DNA of 64,000 nucleotides, taken from Fratercula arctica (lineage: Eukaryota > Chordata > Aves > Charadriiformes > Alcidae). The notes under the pieces were generated by a model that worked only from the letters and a program-made list of their open reading frames with translations, was not told the origin of the DNA and searched no databases. Shown here piece after piece: positions 1 through 12,788 of the stretch; position 1 is the first letter of the stretch; each line of letters begins with the position of its first letter. The stretch lies in NCBI GenBank assembly GCA_947846985.1, contig CANTUZ010000026.1, positions 56,712,730 through 56,776,729 on the forward strand. Reading direction: 5' to 3'. Both the position numbers and the translations under genes were made by a program.

Positions 1-544
1 TCTTCCAACCTTCTTGAAAGCTCAAATAGTTGCTGAACAGGTTCAAAAAGTTCAAAGACATCTGAATAATTCTTTCAGGCCTTGTGCCAGAAATTGCTTC
101 CACATCTTGCAGAGATGACTTAGTTCTGAAAATATGCATACAACGAGACAACCTGCAAGATATCCTCTCCAAAGTTCTGGGATAGAGACCTAAAGCAACA
201 AAATATGTTGCTTTCTCCCCACCCTTTCTTTTCAGGATGTAGCTTATTTTTCTTGCCTGTGATTTCCACTAAATATGCCACTGCAAAACACCCCCTCCTC
301 TTCTGTATGTCTAATGTCTAAGAATATTAAGCTAGAGAAATATGGTGTATAGTAACAACCAAGAAAGAATAAGGAAGTAATTTAGTTTCTATTCAGCGTG
401 TGGGATAAAATGCATGCTTCACTTTGAATCAACTGCCAAGCATCAGAAAGGGACTACCCTAAACACAGATACCTTAAAAATCGAATTAATTGTTACCTCT
501 TCTTTTTTTTTTTTTTTTTTAATCTTTAATCTTGGAAGCACCAT
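1..544. other. intergenic, no gene seen
   Basis: AT-rich sequence without a convincing reading frame. It contains a poly-T run at about 503-520. The last five bases (540-544, accat) are the probable left target-site duplication of the solo LTR that follows. Confidence 0.5.
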
Positions 545-1302
545 TGTCCTTGTTTGAGGTAAAACAGAACCAATTTTCTGTTTTGTAATTTTACTGTTTA
601 GCTGGGCCTCTTCTAACTGACTAAACTCTGAAATTAACAGCATATTGCTCAGAAACTGTTCACTCTCAGAGTGATAAGACCTGGTTATACCAAGGAATGG
701 TACGCACAGAGGCTCTTGCTTATACTTATTGCTGTAACAACCAAGGGCAGCTCACTTCGCTGTTTGCCCCGTTAGAGGGTCGGAAGTGGAGAAGCGTAGA
801 GGGGTCACACCTATAGGGAGGAATGGACAGGACAGGTGAGCCAAAACTGACCAACAGGGTATTCCATCCCATCTGCATCACGCTCAGTATATAAGCTGAG
901 GGATCAAAGGGGCGAGGGGCTCGCTCTCTTTCTTCAATGGCCGACGCCCGAGGAGGACCCTGTCTATTCGTCTGCCTTTGATCCCAGTATGAGCATTCCT
1001 GACTCTAGTTCCAGTATTCAGCTCCTGTCCATTGCTGACTCCAGTCTGGGACTTTCCCTGTGTCTGCTGGTGACGTGACTGTCATCCTGGGAGCTGGATA
1101 AGGTTTTGTATATATTGTATACTTTTTAAAATTTTTTATTATTCTATTATTATTTACTATTTCCTTATTTATTATTATTTTCATTAAAGTAGTTTAGTTC
1201 TTTTTCTAAACTCGTAAATCTCCTTATCTCTTCCTCTACTCTCTGAGGCGGGGGGAGGGCCATCTGTTGTTCTGATTGGCCAATCCGGCCAAAACCACGA
1301 CA
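545..1302 (+). mobile_element. solo LTR, ERVL-like family A, copy 1
   Basis: The element starts tgtcctt and ends cacgaca. It is flanked by accat (540-544) and accgt (1303-1307), a 5-bp target-site duplication with one mismatch. Two related copies lie at 19095-19649 and 32049-32766 in the same orientation. A TATA box (tatataa, 888-894) sits where an LTR promoter is expected. There is no internal retroviral sequence, so this is a solo LTR left by LTR-LTR recombination. A 5-bp duplication is usual for class III (ERVL) elements; the family name is inference. Confidence 0.75.
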
Positions 1303-3080
1303 ACCGTCTGCATTCTTTAGGATGAAAAACTAATTATTCCTTCCTCCTTTGCTGGTAATTCTTGCATAATTACCTAACTAACCTTTAAAGGTTAAAAAAT
1401 ATAGCTCTACAGCCAAACATCATAAAACTGCTTTCAAAGAAATTGCTTGGAATCATGAAGCAATACTAATGCTTTACCTTCTTTATTATTATTATTTTAA
1501 AAAGTAAATAGAACTCCTGGTGGTCTCTGATAAGCACAAACAACCTGCGCAAACTTAACCCCACAGCCAGCTCCTGTTGAGCTCCTGTTTCCATGCCTGT
1601 CCTTTGCTGAGAAATGCTTGGGGCAGGAGAGACACCAAGAGGAGGGGAGAGATGACACGCTTTGTCAGCTTTGTTTAAATTTAGGTTTGGCTATATATAT
1701 ATTTATTTTTATTTTCCTGTCGATGCTGAGCGAAGCCTATGATGAGTGCCCCTATTTGTATTTCAGTGAGCCCTCAGCATCACTTTAAAACAGGGCCTAC
1801 TGAGTTTGGCTCCAGGTCCTGCTGCTAACACCGCAGTAAATTTTAGACAACAGAGTGCTGTTTCCTCAATTACTCTTCCTCTGGGGAAGCTTGACCTCCA
1901 AGCACACATCAGGTCCAAATTTCCTCCTAGCTGCTTCACGTTTGTGATTCTGAGATGTTATCTGGCATCTGCAGAGGATTTCCTTCCTGGATGCAACTGC
2001 TCACTTTGGTCTCATTCCTACATCTTCAACTTGAAACTCCAGAGTCACTGAGCCTAATTCTTTCCTATATGTCTTTTCAAGTTTAACAAAATACAACCAA
2101 TTTCTCTCAGGTCTCCTGAATGATCTCTGGCAGCTTTCAAATACTCTTAGCCCTGTGACCCTTAACATTTTTCCTTTCCTCCAGCAAGGGGGAGTAAGCC
2201 CACTCCCAGGTGAGGCTGACCTCCACCTACTTGAAGGTCCAACTCTCTCTCTGAAATATTCTACAATAAAAAGGGTAGAAACTAGTGGTCTGATTGACTT
2301 GAAACATTTAAAGATGTCCCAAGGGCCTGCAAGGTGAAGTCTGATCAGCTTTAGAGACAACTGGAGCAAACACTGGGTCGTACTTGCGTGGCGGAGAGGA
2401 ATGACGGCCAGTCACAATGATGCATGAACAGCAATATTCTGGAGAGAGTCGTAAGGATGCAGGAATGCAGAAACAGCCATACAAATGGCTCAGGTAACAC
2501 ACAGGTGAGATTTTTCTCCAATATCGATCTTGAAGGCCTCTTCCCCTCCCCCCTAGCAGTAGTGGAATCTCTCAAAGAAAATTACTCTTCCCAACACAAC
2601 TCTATAGGTAAGGAGGGTCAAACACTGGGTTACGAAAAAAAAAAAAAAACAAATCCCATTTTTTTCTGAAAATAGCTTTCTCAAACAGCCTCAGTAGAAC
2701 TTCACAAGTGCCAACAACATTTGTAACTCTAAAATTCTCCTGAACAAGAACAGAAAGCATAGTAGTAAACCAGTTTATCCATCTAATTTTGTTGAACTGT
2801 TGACATCTAACCACTTTATACTCATCTGAAAGGTCAAGGCACATGCATCTGCTTTCAGGCATTTCTAGGAGTTTCTGAACCATGGTGAATATGTGGCAGT
2901 TTTGAAAACTTTTCTGGTTTTGCCCATTTCCTCATAAAAATAAAATACTTAAAATCTATTCCTCATATCAAGTAATTTTACAGAGGTTGTTTAGCGGTAT
3001 TGTTAGTTCCAGTTCACAGCTGGAAGGCTTAAGATTCCCTAGACAAAACAGGCAGCTTCCAAAAGCTCCAGAAAGACCAA
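1303..3080. other. intergenic, no gene seen
   Basis: Mixed AT-rich sequence with (AT)n at about 1690-1705 and an A-run at 2634-2649. Short open frames exist on both strands, but none shows a domain, codon bias or splice context that I would defend. Confidence 0.4.
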
Positions 3081-3592
3081 AGCAGTATTGTGTGCTGTTC
3101 TGTATGCAGTTCTGAGGCCCACAATTTAAGAAGGATGTGAAGCCACTTGAATGCATCCAGAAAAAGGCAACAAAGATGCTGCAAGGGCTGGAAGGCATGT
3201 CCTATGAGGAGCGGCTGAGGACTCTGGGTAATTTGTCTAGTTTGGAGGAAAGGAAGCTGAGGGGCAACCTCATTGCTCTCTGCAGCTCCCTGAGGAGAGG
3301 AAGTGGAGAGGGAGGTGCTGAGCTCTTCTCCCTGGGATCCAGCTACAGGACATGTGGGAATGGTTCAAAGCTGCAGGGGAGGTTCAGACTGGACATTAGG
3401 GACCATTTCTTTACCAAGTGGGTGGTCAAACACTGTAACAGGCTTCCTAGAGATGTGGTCATTGCCCCAAGCTTGTCAGCGTTTCAGAGGCAATTGGACA
3501 ACATCCTTAATAACAGGCTTTAATTCTTGGTCAGCCCTGAAGTGGTCAGGCAGTCACACTAGATGACGGTTGGAGGTGCCTGCCAACTGTAA
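3081..3592 (+). mobile_element. CR1 LINE 3' fragment
   Basis: The 3' part of a CR1 non-LTR retrotransposon. The reading frame at 3137-3523 encodes the C-terminal tail typical of CR1 ORF2 (LECIQKKATKM..., then a segment ending HCNRLPRDVV). It is followed by the CR1 3' untranslated pattern with gcagtcacactagatgacggttgg. It is truncated at the 5' end, as most CR1 copies are. It is older than the copies at 38.3 and 61.4 kb judging by its divergence from them. Confidence 0.85.
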
Positions 3593-3593
3593 G

Positions 3594-3661
3594 TATCCTA
3601 TCCTATCCTATCCTATCCTATCCTATCCTATCCTATCCTATCCTATCCTATCCTATCCTAT
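3594..3661. repeat. (TATCC)n microsatellite at a CR1 3' end
   Basis: About 13 uninterrupted tatcc units directly follow the CR1 3' end. CR1 elements end in a short tandem repeat instead of poly(A); here it has expanded. Degenerate ttctatt units continue to about 3680. Confidence 0.95.
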
Positions 3662-3680
3662 TCTGTTATATTCTATTCTT

Positions 3681-5210
3681 TCCCAATTTTTAAGGGCTTG
3701 CTGGAGGAGCCTATTGATTTCACTCTTAGAAATTTCTCGGGCAGGGACTATGATTTCTTAGATATCAGCAGAATAGTAGTTAAATGAACAACGTCTTTCG
3801 TATCTGCTTTAATCTCATCTGGTTAACTCCTCACATAATTGTTTAAGTGAACTCAGTCGTAGAATTACATTAAAGTTTGTCTCATATATGCACTCTTATA
3901 TTCTCTATGGGGTGTCTGTACAGACAAAGTTGCAGCAGGCCTATGTCTCCCTTCCATATGTGAAATCATTTCTCTGCTAAGGATTCACATGCCTGTGGGC
4001 TGCTGGAAAAAAAGTGACCAAAACTGCAGCAGGGAGGAAGGAAGGAAGGGAGGGAGGAAAGAAAATGGATTGCTGAGAGGCCAGACTATTTGGCATATTG
4101 CTTATCCCATGTATGCTTTTGTATCTATCTACAGGAAACTCACGGGGGCATTAATACCACCAGAGACAGCTGCTGAGCACAGAAATTTTTTGAGAGCGGA
4201 GGCAGACTGCCAGGTCAGGGAGAGTAACTCAAGGAAAAAATAATCAATTCACTTACCCAACTATAAAGGGTAGCGTATCCTAAAGCCCCCTCTTTTCCTT
4301 CTTAATTGACATCTTCTTCTTTTCATTCAATCACTCCTAAAAGTGCAAAGACAATTACAGCTTTACCACTGTAGTACTCAATCACTTGTCTGCTGAATAC
4401 TCTTTTGGCTAAACTGGGAGCATACAAGCCGGCAATTCCATCAGAAATCTAAGAAACCCAAGAACATCTTCAACTTGTAACCCTCAGGGGAAAGAGACTG
4501 AGATGTTAAATTGTGGTACCGGACACTGTCAGGCAATTTTTGTGCGAAATTTCACACAAGTGTACTCAGTATTCTCTTACTCTTAGTTATAAGATTTTTG
4601 ACAAAAGAGTAGTTACAATTAATCCGTAAAAAAAAAAAAAGGAATATGACACTACTATTCTCCTTCCACACGTACACATTCTGTCATAGTCATACACATA
4701 GTCATCCCAAACTGAAAACTCTAAAATAGAGCATTATACAACCAATAATTCATTGCAAAATGACAACCCAGTGACATAAAAGATTTGATTTACCTCCAAA
4801 GATTTTGTTAAAATTAACAAATTACTTTACTGAAGCATCAGCCTTTTGAGAGGTACTGTAGATGTTCTTGCATAGAAACTGATCTTGAATGCCTTTCATT
4901 GGGGAAAATCTGGGTAATACAAGAAATCAAGCAGTTTGCAGAAAATAGCTCAGAGGAATAGCATTAAAAATGAAAACTAAATAAAAACAAAACAAGAGAA
5001 CATATTACATGTTTTCAGAGCAGGGAAATAGACTCCCTTGCCATTAATAGCAATGATGCATTATCTCATTTTTTTTTGCCTTCTGTAGAAAAGAAGATTG
5101 TATCAATCATAAATTTTTATCCACTGTGACAGTTCTGCAGGGAGAAATGACAAGGTGCAAGATATGACAAGGTCCTAAGTAAATTTAAATGCAATTTTTT
5201 TAGACTTGAG
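3681..5210. other. intergenic, no gene seen
   Basis: AT-rich. Contains a GGAA/GGGA-rich stretch at about 4033-4062 and an A-run at about 4628-4640. No supported coding region. Confidence 0.4.
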
Positions 5211-6660
5211 ACTATTTAAGAAAAAATAACAGGCCACCTGGCCAGGATGGCCAAGCAGATGAAACCCTCCATAGACAGAAAGAAGCAGCCTTGTGTTCAC
5301 AGGCCTGGTCCTCATGGGAGACTTCACCCACCCTGATATCTATTGGAGGGACCACACAGTGGGGCACAAGCAATCCAGGGAGTTCTTGGAATGCATTGAT
5401 GTCAACTTCTTTCTCCAGGTGGTAGAGGAGCCAACAAGGAGAGGAGCTATGCTGGACCTTGTCCTTACCAACAAGGAGGGGCTGGTGCGGAATGTCAAGC
5501 TCAAGGGTAACCTTGACTGCAATGATCATGAAATGGCAGAGTTCAAGATCCTTCGGGCAGCAAAGAGGGTGCGCGGCAAGCTTGCCAGCCTGGACTTCAA
5601 GAGAGGAGTCTGGCCTCTTGAGGGATCTGCTTGGTAGGGTACTATGCGATAAAGCACTGGCAGGGAGAGAGGCCCAAGGAAGCTGGTTAATATTCAAGGA
5701 TCACCTCCTCGAGGCTTAGGAGCGATGCATCCCAACAGTGAAGTCAGGCAAAAAAGCCAGAAGGCCTGCATGGATGAACAAAGAGCTCCTGGACACACTC
5801 AAAAGCAAAAAGGAGGCCTTTAGAGCATGGAAGCAAGGACAGGTAGCCTGGGAGGAAAACAGAGAAACTGTCTGAGCGGCCAGGGATCAGGTTAGGAAAG
5901 CTAAAGCCCTGATAGAATTAAATCTGTCCAGGGACATCACAGGCAAGAAGAAAAACTTCTGTAAGTATATCAGTGATAAAAGGAAGACTAGGAAAGACGT
6001 GGGCCCTCTCCAGAAGGAAATGGGAGACCTGGTCACCTAGAATAGGGAGAAGGCTGAGGTACACAGTGCCTTTTTTGCCTCAGTCTTCACCGTCAAGGTC
6101 TCTAACCACACTGCTCAAATAGCAGAAGGCAAAGGCAGGGACGGGGAGTCATGAAAAGTCATGGCAGTCTGTGGAAGTTACCACTGACTGGAAGAGTGGA
6201 AACATAACCCCTGTTTTTTAAAAGCGAAAAAAGGAAGACTGAGGGAACTACAGACTGGTCAGCCTCACCTCTGTGCCCAGCAAGATCATGGAGCAGATCC
6301 TCCTGGAAACTCTGCAGAAGCACATGGAAAATAAGGAGGTGATCAGGACAGCCAACATGGCTTTACTAAGGGCAAGTCATGCCTGACACATTTTGTAGTC
6401 TTCTATGATGGGGTTACAGCATTGATGGATAAGGGAAGAGTAACTGATGTCATTTACCTGGACTTATGCAAAGCATTTGACACTGTCCCGTACAACATCC
6501 TGGCGAGACACGGATTTCACGGATGGACCACTCGGTGGATAAGGAATTGGCTGGCTGGCCGCTCTCAAAGGGTTGTTGTCAACGACTTGTTGTCAATGTC
6601 CAAGTGAAAACCAGAGACAACTGGTGTTCCTCAGGGGTCAGTACTGGGACTGGTGCTTTG
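5211..6660 (+). mobile_element. CR1 LINE body A (degenerate)
   Basis: Degenerate CR1 with ORF2 remnants in several frames. The C-terminal part of the endonuclease lies at 5293-5637 (GDFTHPDIYW, then [16 protein letters not shown]). The reverse transcriptase start lies at about 6180-6660 ([16 protein letters not shown]). Stops and frameshifts are frequent. At about 6660, in the middle of the RT, the sequence switches abruptly into the 5' part of a second CR1 in the same orientation. The remaining RT and 3' end of body A are not found after body B. Confidence 0.85.
5293..6607 (+). pseudogene. CR1 ORF2 remnant, body A
   Basis: Broken endonuclease/RT polyprotein of CR1. The endonuclease C-terminal segment (5293-5637) ends in a frameshift. 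The following linker is interrupted by several stops. An RT segment is open at 6422-6607 but ends before the FADD catalytic motif. The function would have been target-primed reverse transcription; this copy cannot be active. Confidence 0.8.
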
Positions 6661-9600
6661 TGCCAATGGGATGGCCTACATGGCACCAGGCTTGTTGGCA
6701 TCGGAGGGGGCTCATCTTTCTCAAAGGGGGAAGAGGGTGTTTGCTCATGAGCTAGTGGGGCTCATCAACCGGGCTTTAAACTAGGCTTGTTGGTGGAGAG
6801 GGATGCTACCCAGCTTGCTCATCACAACGCAAGGGACGATGCTCCAAGGACTGAGGGGTGGCTCACTAGTGAAGGCCCACAACCTGTTGCTCCGAGATGT
6901 GCTGGGCATGCTGCAGCACACTCGAAGTCTTGTGGGGACGAGCCAGAGACTACTGAGGAGATAGGAACCAGGGAGTCACAGATAAAACACCTCAAAGGAA
7001 GACCACCTGCAGAGCAGCATGAAGGAAAAGCAGATGCTCCAGACAGTGAGAAGCTTCATTGGGTGCCCAGCTGAAATGCCTTTATGCAAATGCACGCAGC
7101 ATGGGAAATAGGCAAGAGAAGCTAGAGATGTGTGCACACCTCCAGGGCTACAATCTTATTGGCATCACAGAGACGTGGTGGGATGGCTCTTATGATTGGA
7201 GTGTTGGAATGGATGGATACTGACCCTTCAGGAAGGACAGACTGGGAAGACGAGGAGGGGCTGTTGTCCTCTATGTCAATGAACAGCTGGAGTCTGTGGA
7301 GCTCTACCTGCGGATGGATGAAGACCCAACGGAAAGCTTATGGGTCAAGATTAAAGGGAACGCAGGGGCAGGGGACATTCTGGTACGGGTTTGCTATAGG
7401 CCACCCGACCAGGACAACAGAGCGGACAAGGCCTTCTGTAGACAGATAGGAGTGGCATCGTGTTCACAGACCCTGGGACCCTGGTCATCATGGGGGACTT
7501 CAACCACGCCAATATCTGTTGGAAGGACAACACAGCGGGGCACAAGAAATCCAGGAAGTTCTTGGAATGTGTCAATGACAACTTTCTTCTTCAAATGGTA
7601 GAGGAGCCAACAAGGAGAGGAGCTATGCTGGACCTTGTCCTTACCAACAAGGAGGGTCTGGTGGCGAATGTCAGGCTCAAGGGTAGCCTCAGCTGCAGTG
7701 ATCATGAAATGATAGAATTCAAGATCCTTCAGGCAGCGAGGAGAGCAGGCAGCAAGCTCACTACCCTGGACTTCAAGAGACCAGACTTTGGCCTCTTGAG
7801 GGACCTGCTTGGCAGGGTAACATGGGAAAAAGTACTTGAGGGAAGAGGGGCTCAAGAGAACTGGTTAGTATTCAAGGATCACCTCCTCCCAGCTCAGGAG
7901 CGGTGCATCCCAGGAATGAAGAAGTCAGGCAAAAAAGCCAGGAGGCCTGCGTGGATTAACAAAGAGCTCCTGGACAAACTCAAAAGCAAAAAGGAGGCCT
8001 ACAGAGGGTGGAAGCAAGGACGGGTTGACTGGATGGAGTACAAAGAAACTGTCTGAGTGACCAGGAACCAGATTAGGCAAGCTAAAGCCCAGATAGAATT
8101 AAATCTGGCTAGGGGCATCAAGGATAACAAGAAAAACTTCTCTAAGTACATCAGGGATAAAGGCAAGACTAGGGAAGATGTGGGCCCTCTGTGGAAGGAG
8201 ACAGGAGACCTGGTCACCCAGGATATGGAGAAGGCTGAGGTGCTGTATGACTTTTTTGCCTCAGTCTTCACCAGCAAGGGCTCCAACCACACCACTGTAA
8301 TTGCAGAATGCAAAGGCAGGGTCTATAAGAATGAAGAACTGCCCACTGTAGGAGAAGATCAGGTTTGGGACCATCTGAGGAACCTGAAGGTGCGTAAGTC
8401 CATGGGACTGGATGAAATCCATCCACAGGTCCTGAGGGAGCTGGCAGATGAAGTTGCCAAGCCACTTTCCACTATATTTGAAAAGTCGTGGCAGTCTGGT
8501 GAAGTTCCTGCTTGGAGTTTCTGATTGGAAAAGGGGAAACACAACCCCCATTTTCAAAAAGGGAAAAAGGATGAACGAGGGAACTACAGACCGGTCAGTC
8601 TCACCTCAGTGCTTGGCAAGATGATGGAGCAGATCCTCCTGGAATCTCTGCTAAGACACATGGAAAATAAGGAGGTGATTGGTGACAACCTACATGGCTT
8701 CACCAAAGGCAAATCGTGCCTGACAAATTTGGTGACCTTCTATGATGTTGCCACAGCATTGGTAGATAAGGGGAGAGTAGCTGACATCATCTACCTGGAC
8801 TTATGCAAAGCGTTTGACACTGTCCCGCACGACATCCTGATCTCTAAATTGGAAAAGCATGGAGCTGATGGATGGACCACTTGGTGGATAAGGAACTGGC
8901 TAGATGGCCACACTCAAAGGGTTGCAGTCAGTGGCTCAATGTCCACATGGAAACTGGTGACGAGTGGCGTTCCTCAGGGGTCAGTACTGGGACCAGTGCT
9001 GTTTAACATCTTTGTCGGCGACATGGACAGTGGCATAGAGTGGCACCCTCAGCAGGTTTGCTGACGACACCAAGCTGTGTGGCATAGTCGACACGCTGGA
9101 AAGAAGGGATGCCATCCAGGGGGACCTTGACAGGCTTGAGAGTTGGGCCCATGCAAACCTCGTGAAGTTCAACCAGGCCAAGCGCAAGGTCCTGCCCCTG
9201 GGTCATGGCAATGCCAGGCACAAATACAGGTTGGGTGGAGAATGGCTTGAGAGCAGCCCTGAGGAGAAAGACTTGGGTGCTGGTGGATGAGAAGCTCAAC
9301 ATGAGCCAGCAATGCATACTTGCAGCCCAGAAATCCAACTGCATCCTGGTCTACATCAAAAGAAGTGTGGCCAGCAGGTCAAGGGAGGTGATTCTGCCCC
9401 TCTACTCTGCTCTCGTGAGACACCACCTGGAGTACTGTGTCCAGCTCTGGGTCCTCAGCACAAGAAGGACATGGACCTAATGGAACGGGTCCAGCGGAGG
9501 GTCACAAAGATGATGAGAGGGCTGGAGCACCTCTGCTATGAGGACAGGCTGAGAGAGTTGGGGTGTTCAGCCTGGAGAAGAGAAGGCTCCGGGGAGACCT

Positions 9601-9955
9601 TATAGCAGCCTTCCAGTACTGAAAGTGGGCCTACAGGAAGGATGGGGAGGGACTTTTTATCAGGGAGTGTAATGATAGGACACGGGGTAACAGCCTCAGA
9701 CTGAAAGAGGGGAGATTTAGATTGGATATCAGGAAGAAATTATTTACTGTGAGGGTGGTGAGGCACTGGAACAGGTTGCCCAGAGAAGTTGTGGATGCCC
9801 CATCGCTGGAAGTGTTCAAGGCCAGGCTGGATGGGGCTTTGAGCAACCTGGTCTAGTGAGAGGTGTCCCTGCCCATGGCAGGGGGGTTGGAACTAGATGA
9901 TCTTTAAGGTCCCTTCCAACCCAAAACTCCCTTCCCTTCCATTGTATGAGGCTAT
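6661..9955 (+). mobile_element. CR1 LINE body B, long copy
   Basis: About 3.3 kb of one CR1, from the region upstream of ORF2 (ggggctcatcaaccgggctt at 6757) through endonuclease, reverse transcriptase and the 3' end (ggtcccttccaacccaaaac, about 9910). This is the longest CR1 in the window and close to full length apart from the far 5' end. It follows body A directly without an intervening gap. No TSD was identified; CR1 usually leaves none or very short ones. Confidence 0.88.
7090..9480 (+). pseudogene. CR1 ORF2 (endonuclease-reverse transcriptase), body B
   Basis: Nearly collinear ORF2. The endonuclease N-terminus is split over two frames (7132-7449, 7296-7601). A single frame from 7460 to 9064 is interrupted only by two in-frame TGA codons (8054-8056 and 8522-8524). 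It encodes the endonuclease C-terminus ([24 protein letters not shown]), the linker, and RT ([31 protein letters not shown]). A frameshift near 9050 moves the RT catalytic FADD motif (9057-9068, ...ADDTKL) into another frame. Not functional, but only moderately decayed. Confidence 0.85.
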
Positions 9956-12788
9956 GAAACACTATTTGGAGATCAGTATTTCTATGTACATAAAACTAAA
10001 AGGATAGTATTTATGTAGAAACCTGCAAAGACCTTCTTCTCATTTGTTTCCATGGCAATTTTGTATTTCTATTAATAAGCACCTACAGCTTTGAAGTCAC
10101 CTTCTGTCCATTGGATTTAATAGAGTTAATCCACTACAAAACAGAATATGAAGATGTAGTAACATATTCATTTCAAGCGAGTAACCTAAAATAAAGCTTT
10201 AGTATATCATATTTTAAAAGACGATAATGAAGCATCTAGACATACATTTACAATAGACAAACTTACTTGTATCATGGAAGGCAAAAGCGAAATAGGTATC
10301 CAGGATATTAAAAACACTTTCTGGAAAACTTATGAAATACTCAAACTTTTGCAAAATTAAAGATTTTTTCCTTGGATTTCCCACTTGCCCCCTTCCAGCT
10401 TGACAATGTGGTATTTCCACAATGAGGAGCTGGTGAGAGAATCACAAGCCAAAATTGAATCACACCTTTTCTTTGATGTACGCATCTGGTTTAGGCTGAC
10501 AGCTCTACAGGGAAGGCATCTGAATGGGTGGAACCAGCTGCTGTCATTTGTGGAGTTCATTTATTTTATACCATTGTTTACTTCAGCTTATTCTTCACTT
10601 AGATTTTCAGCACATTTTCCCCTGATGGCCCATGAGAATCTTTCTACATTTGCCTGCTTTTCTTTTAAAAGTGTCAGGGACTGTAGATTAGAAATTCTTC
10701 CTTAAGAAAATCTTAGTTTGCTGTAGTAGCCTTGGGAATAATTTATTCCTGCTATAGAGAAGATAAGAGTGTTTTATTTATGTTTCAGTTAGGCAGGGAA
10801 ATATGAGTACTGCTTAAACAAGTTAAAAAGAAAGCCACAACAGGTAAGATGGGTCACAATAACATCTCCAAGAAAAAAATGAACAGGGTCACTTCCAGCA
10901 GATGTAGGAGGAACAGAAGAAAGACATCAGGACTTTACGAGGAGACAACATAGGACTGGGATGCTACCCATCCCCTGTACATCTACATGGACATTCTGCT
11001 TTTCCACCAAAATCTGGAGTCCAAAATATTTTGGGTTCTCATATTCTCTATCAAGGACAGCAGGTCAATATTAAGGCAGTTTTTTTGACTTTTGTCTGTA
11101 AAGAAAATAGTCCACACAACAGTTTGATGCAATTTTGTATGCCATTTAAACATCACATATATACACATATGTTCCAGCTCATTTATAAGAGGGAAAAGCA
11201 GGTCATGAGTTTACTGCATACAAGAGCAATTGCAGTTCCCCAGTATCTGGAAACAAGGGAATGTATGAGGAAATCAGCAATTAACATTTCCCAAGGCATT
11301 TATTTTTTCTTGGAGGCTTTTTCTTTGATCTCCATGGCAAAGTCATTCCTGGTGCTCCAAGAGCAAACTGTCTTCCAGAGCCCCAGTATATATTTCAGCA
11401 AGTTCTGCATGCTGAATAAAGACATTCCAGTGGTTGAAGGCTTTCAGTGAAAAACTCATCAGTGGTAACTAAACAACAAATATAAAAGAATTACTGCAAA
11501 TAGCTATACTATCATGTAAAAAAAAAACCTCATAGAAAAAAATGAAAAAATTAGGGAGCAAATAAAAAATGTGCAACTCCTGGGATAAAATGAGAATGCT
11601 TTTCAAAGGGACAAGAATGCTGGTATACTGAATCACAAATGAGATTTCAAGGGGAAAAAAAAATCTTTCTGGGGAAAAGTTTTCAACTTTTATTTATTTA
11701 ATGGCATAAATATATTTATTTATTTATTTATTTTATTTACCTTATTTTATTTATTTAATTTATTTTATTTATTTAATGGCACAAAAATGTTGGTTTGCCT
11801 TTTTTTTTTTTTTTGTAATAACTGAAAAATTATTCTCTTTGCTCAAACGAAGCAAACAAACAAACAACCTAAAAGACAGTATCTAGAATACCTAACTTGT
11901 GTGTAGAGTCTCCTGTTATAACTTCAGATAAGTATTTGTCTTTCTTGTCAGTATTTATGTCTGGATATTCATGATTCTAGAAATGTGTTTGGCTGGGACA
12001 TATTAAAACTATCACAGCTGGGTGTTCTTTCCTCCTTATGAAGGAGTGGCATCTATCAATACTGCAGATAAGGAGATGAGAAAGCTTCAAATACGTCCTT
12101 TCTAGATATTGGGAAGCTTTATTCTTCAAGAACTTCCTAGGGCCTGGCAGGTTCACAAATGAGTTAGGATGCACTAGGTCCAAATTATCAAGAGGCCACC
12201 ACTGCTGCAAAGGTTGCCACTGTGCAACATGCTTTCCACCAGCCTGCCGAATTCAAGAGGTGGCCCAAGGAAACTCCAACCATTGTGTCTGACAGGTTGT
12301 TGAATCCCTTAAACAAACTACGATGCCAAGGCTCTAGGACTGGACGTTCCCAGAATCAGTGAGGTACAACAGTAGTTCAGAAATAGACTTGTATCTTTGA
12401 CGTGCTGCTGACCAGTAAGAATTAGGAACAGGACTGGGGTACCAAGTAAGCCCATATCCATTAAACTGAGCTTTAAAAAAATGCCTCTGGCAGAATTTTC
12501 AGTGTCAAAACTGCAGCAGCCACAGAGGATGACATAAGTTAAGGGGATAAGTAATGAAGGTTGCCATAACAAGATTTTATGAGATTGAAAAAAACCCACC
12601 TTTTAAAAAACCTCATAATTTTATTACCCAGTCAGCCACTCCACACCTTTACTCTGACAAACTACAAGGAATTCAACTTCTCCATAACAGCAATTGTCAT
12701 AATTAATGTAGTCATCTTCTTTTCATTCACTTTTCACATCGTCTTTACAACTTGTTATTGCTGTTTTCCCCTTCCTCTCTTTCTTGAC
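9956..12788. other. intergenic, no gene seen
   Basis: AT-rich intergenic sequence. Open frames such as 11031-11450 (+) and 12318-12599 (-) show no recognisable domain and I treat them as chance. A TTTA/TTTAT simple-repeat stretch occupies about 11690-11780, with a poly-T run at about 11800-11815. Confidence 0.45.
11690..11780. repeat. (TTTA)n simple repeat
   Basis: Imperfect tandem ttta/tttat units, including a repeated block tttattta...atggcacaa/atggcataa on either side. Confidence 0.8.

Noticed and set aside
11690..11780. TTTA-rich stretch as a replication origin or matrix-attachment site
   Set aside because: A simple repeat alone is not evidence for either role.
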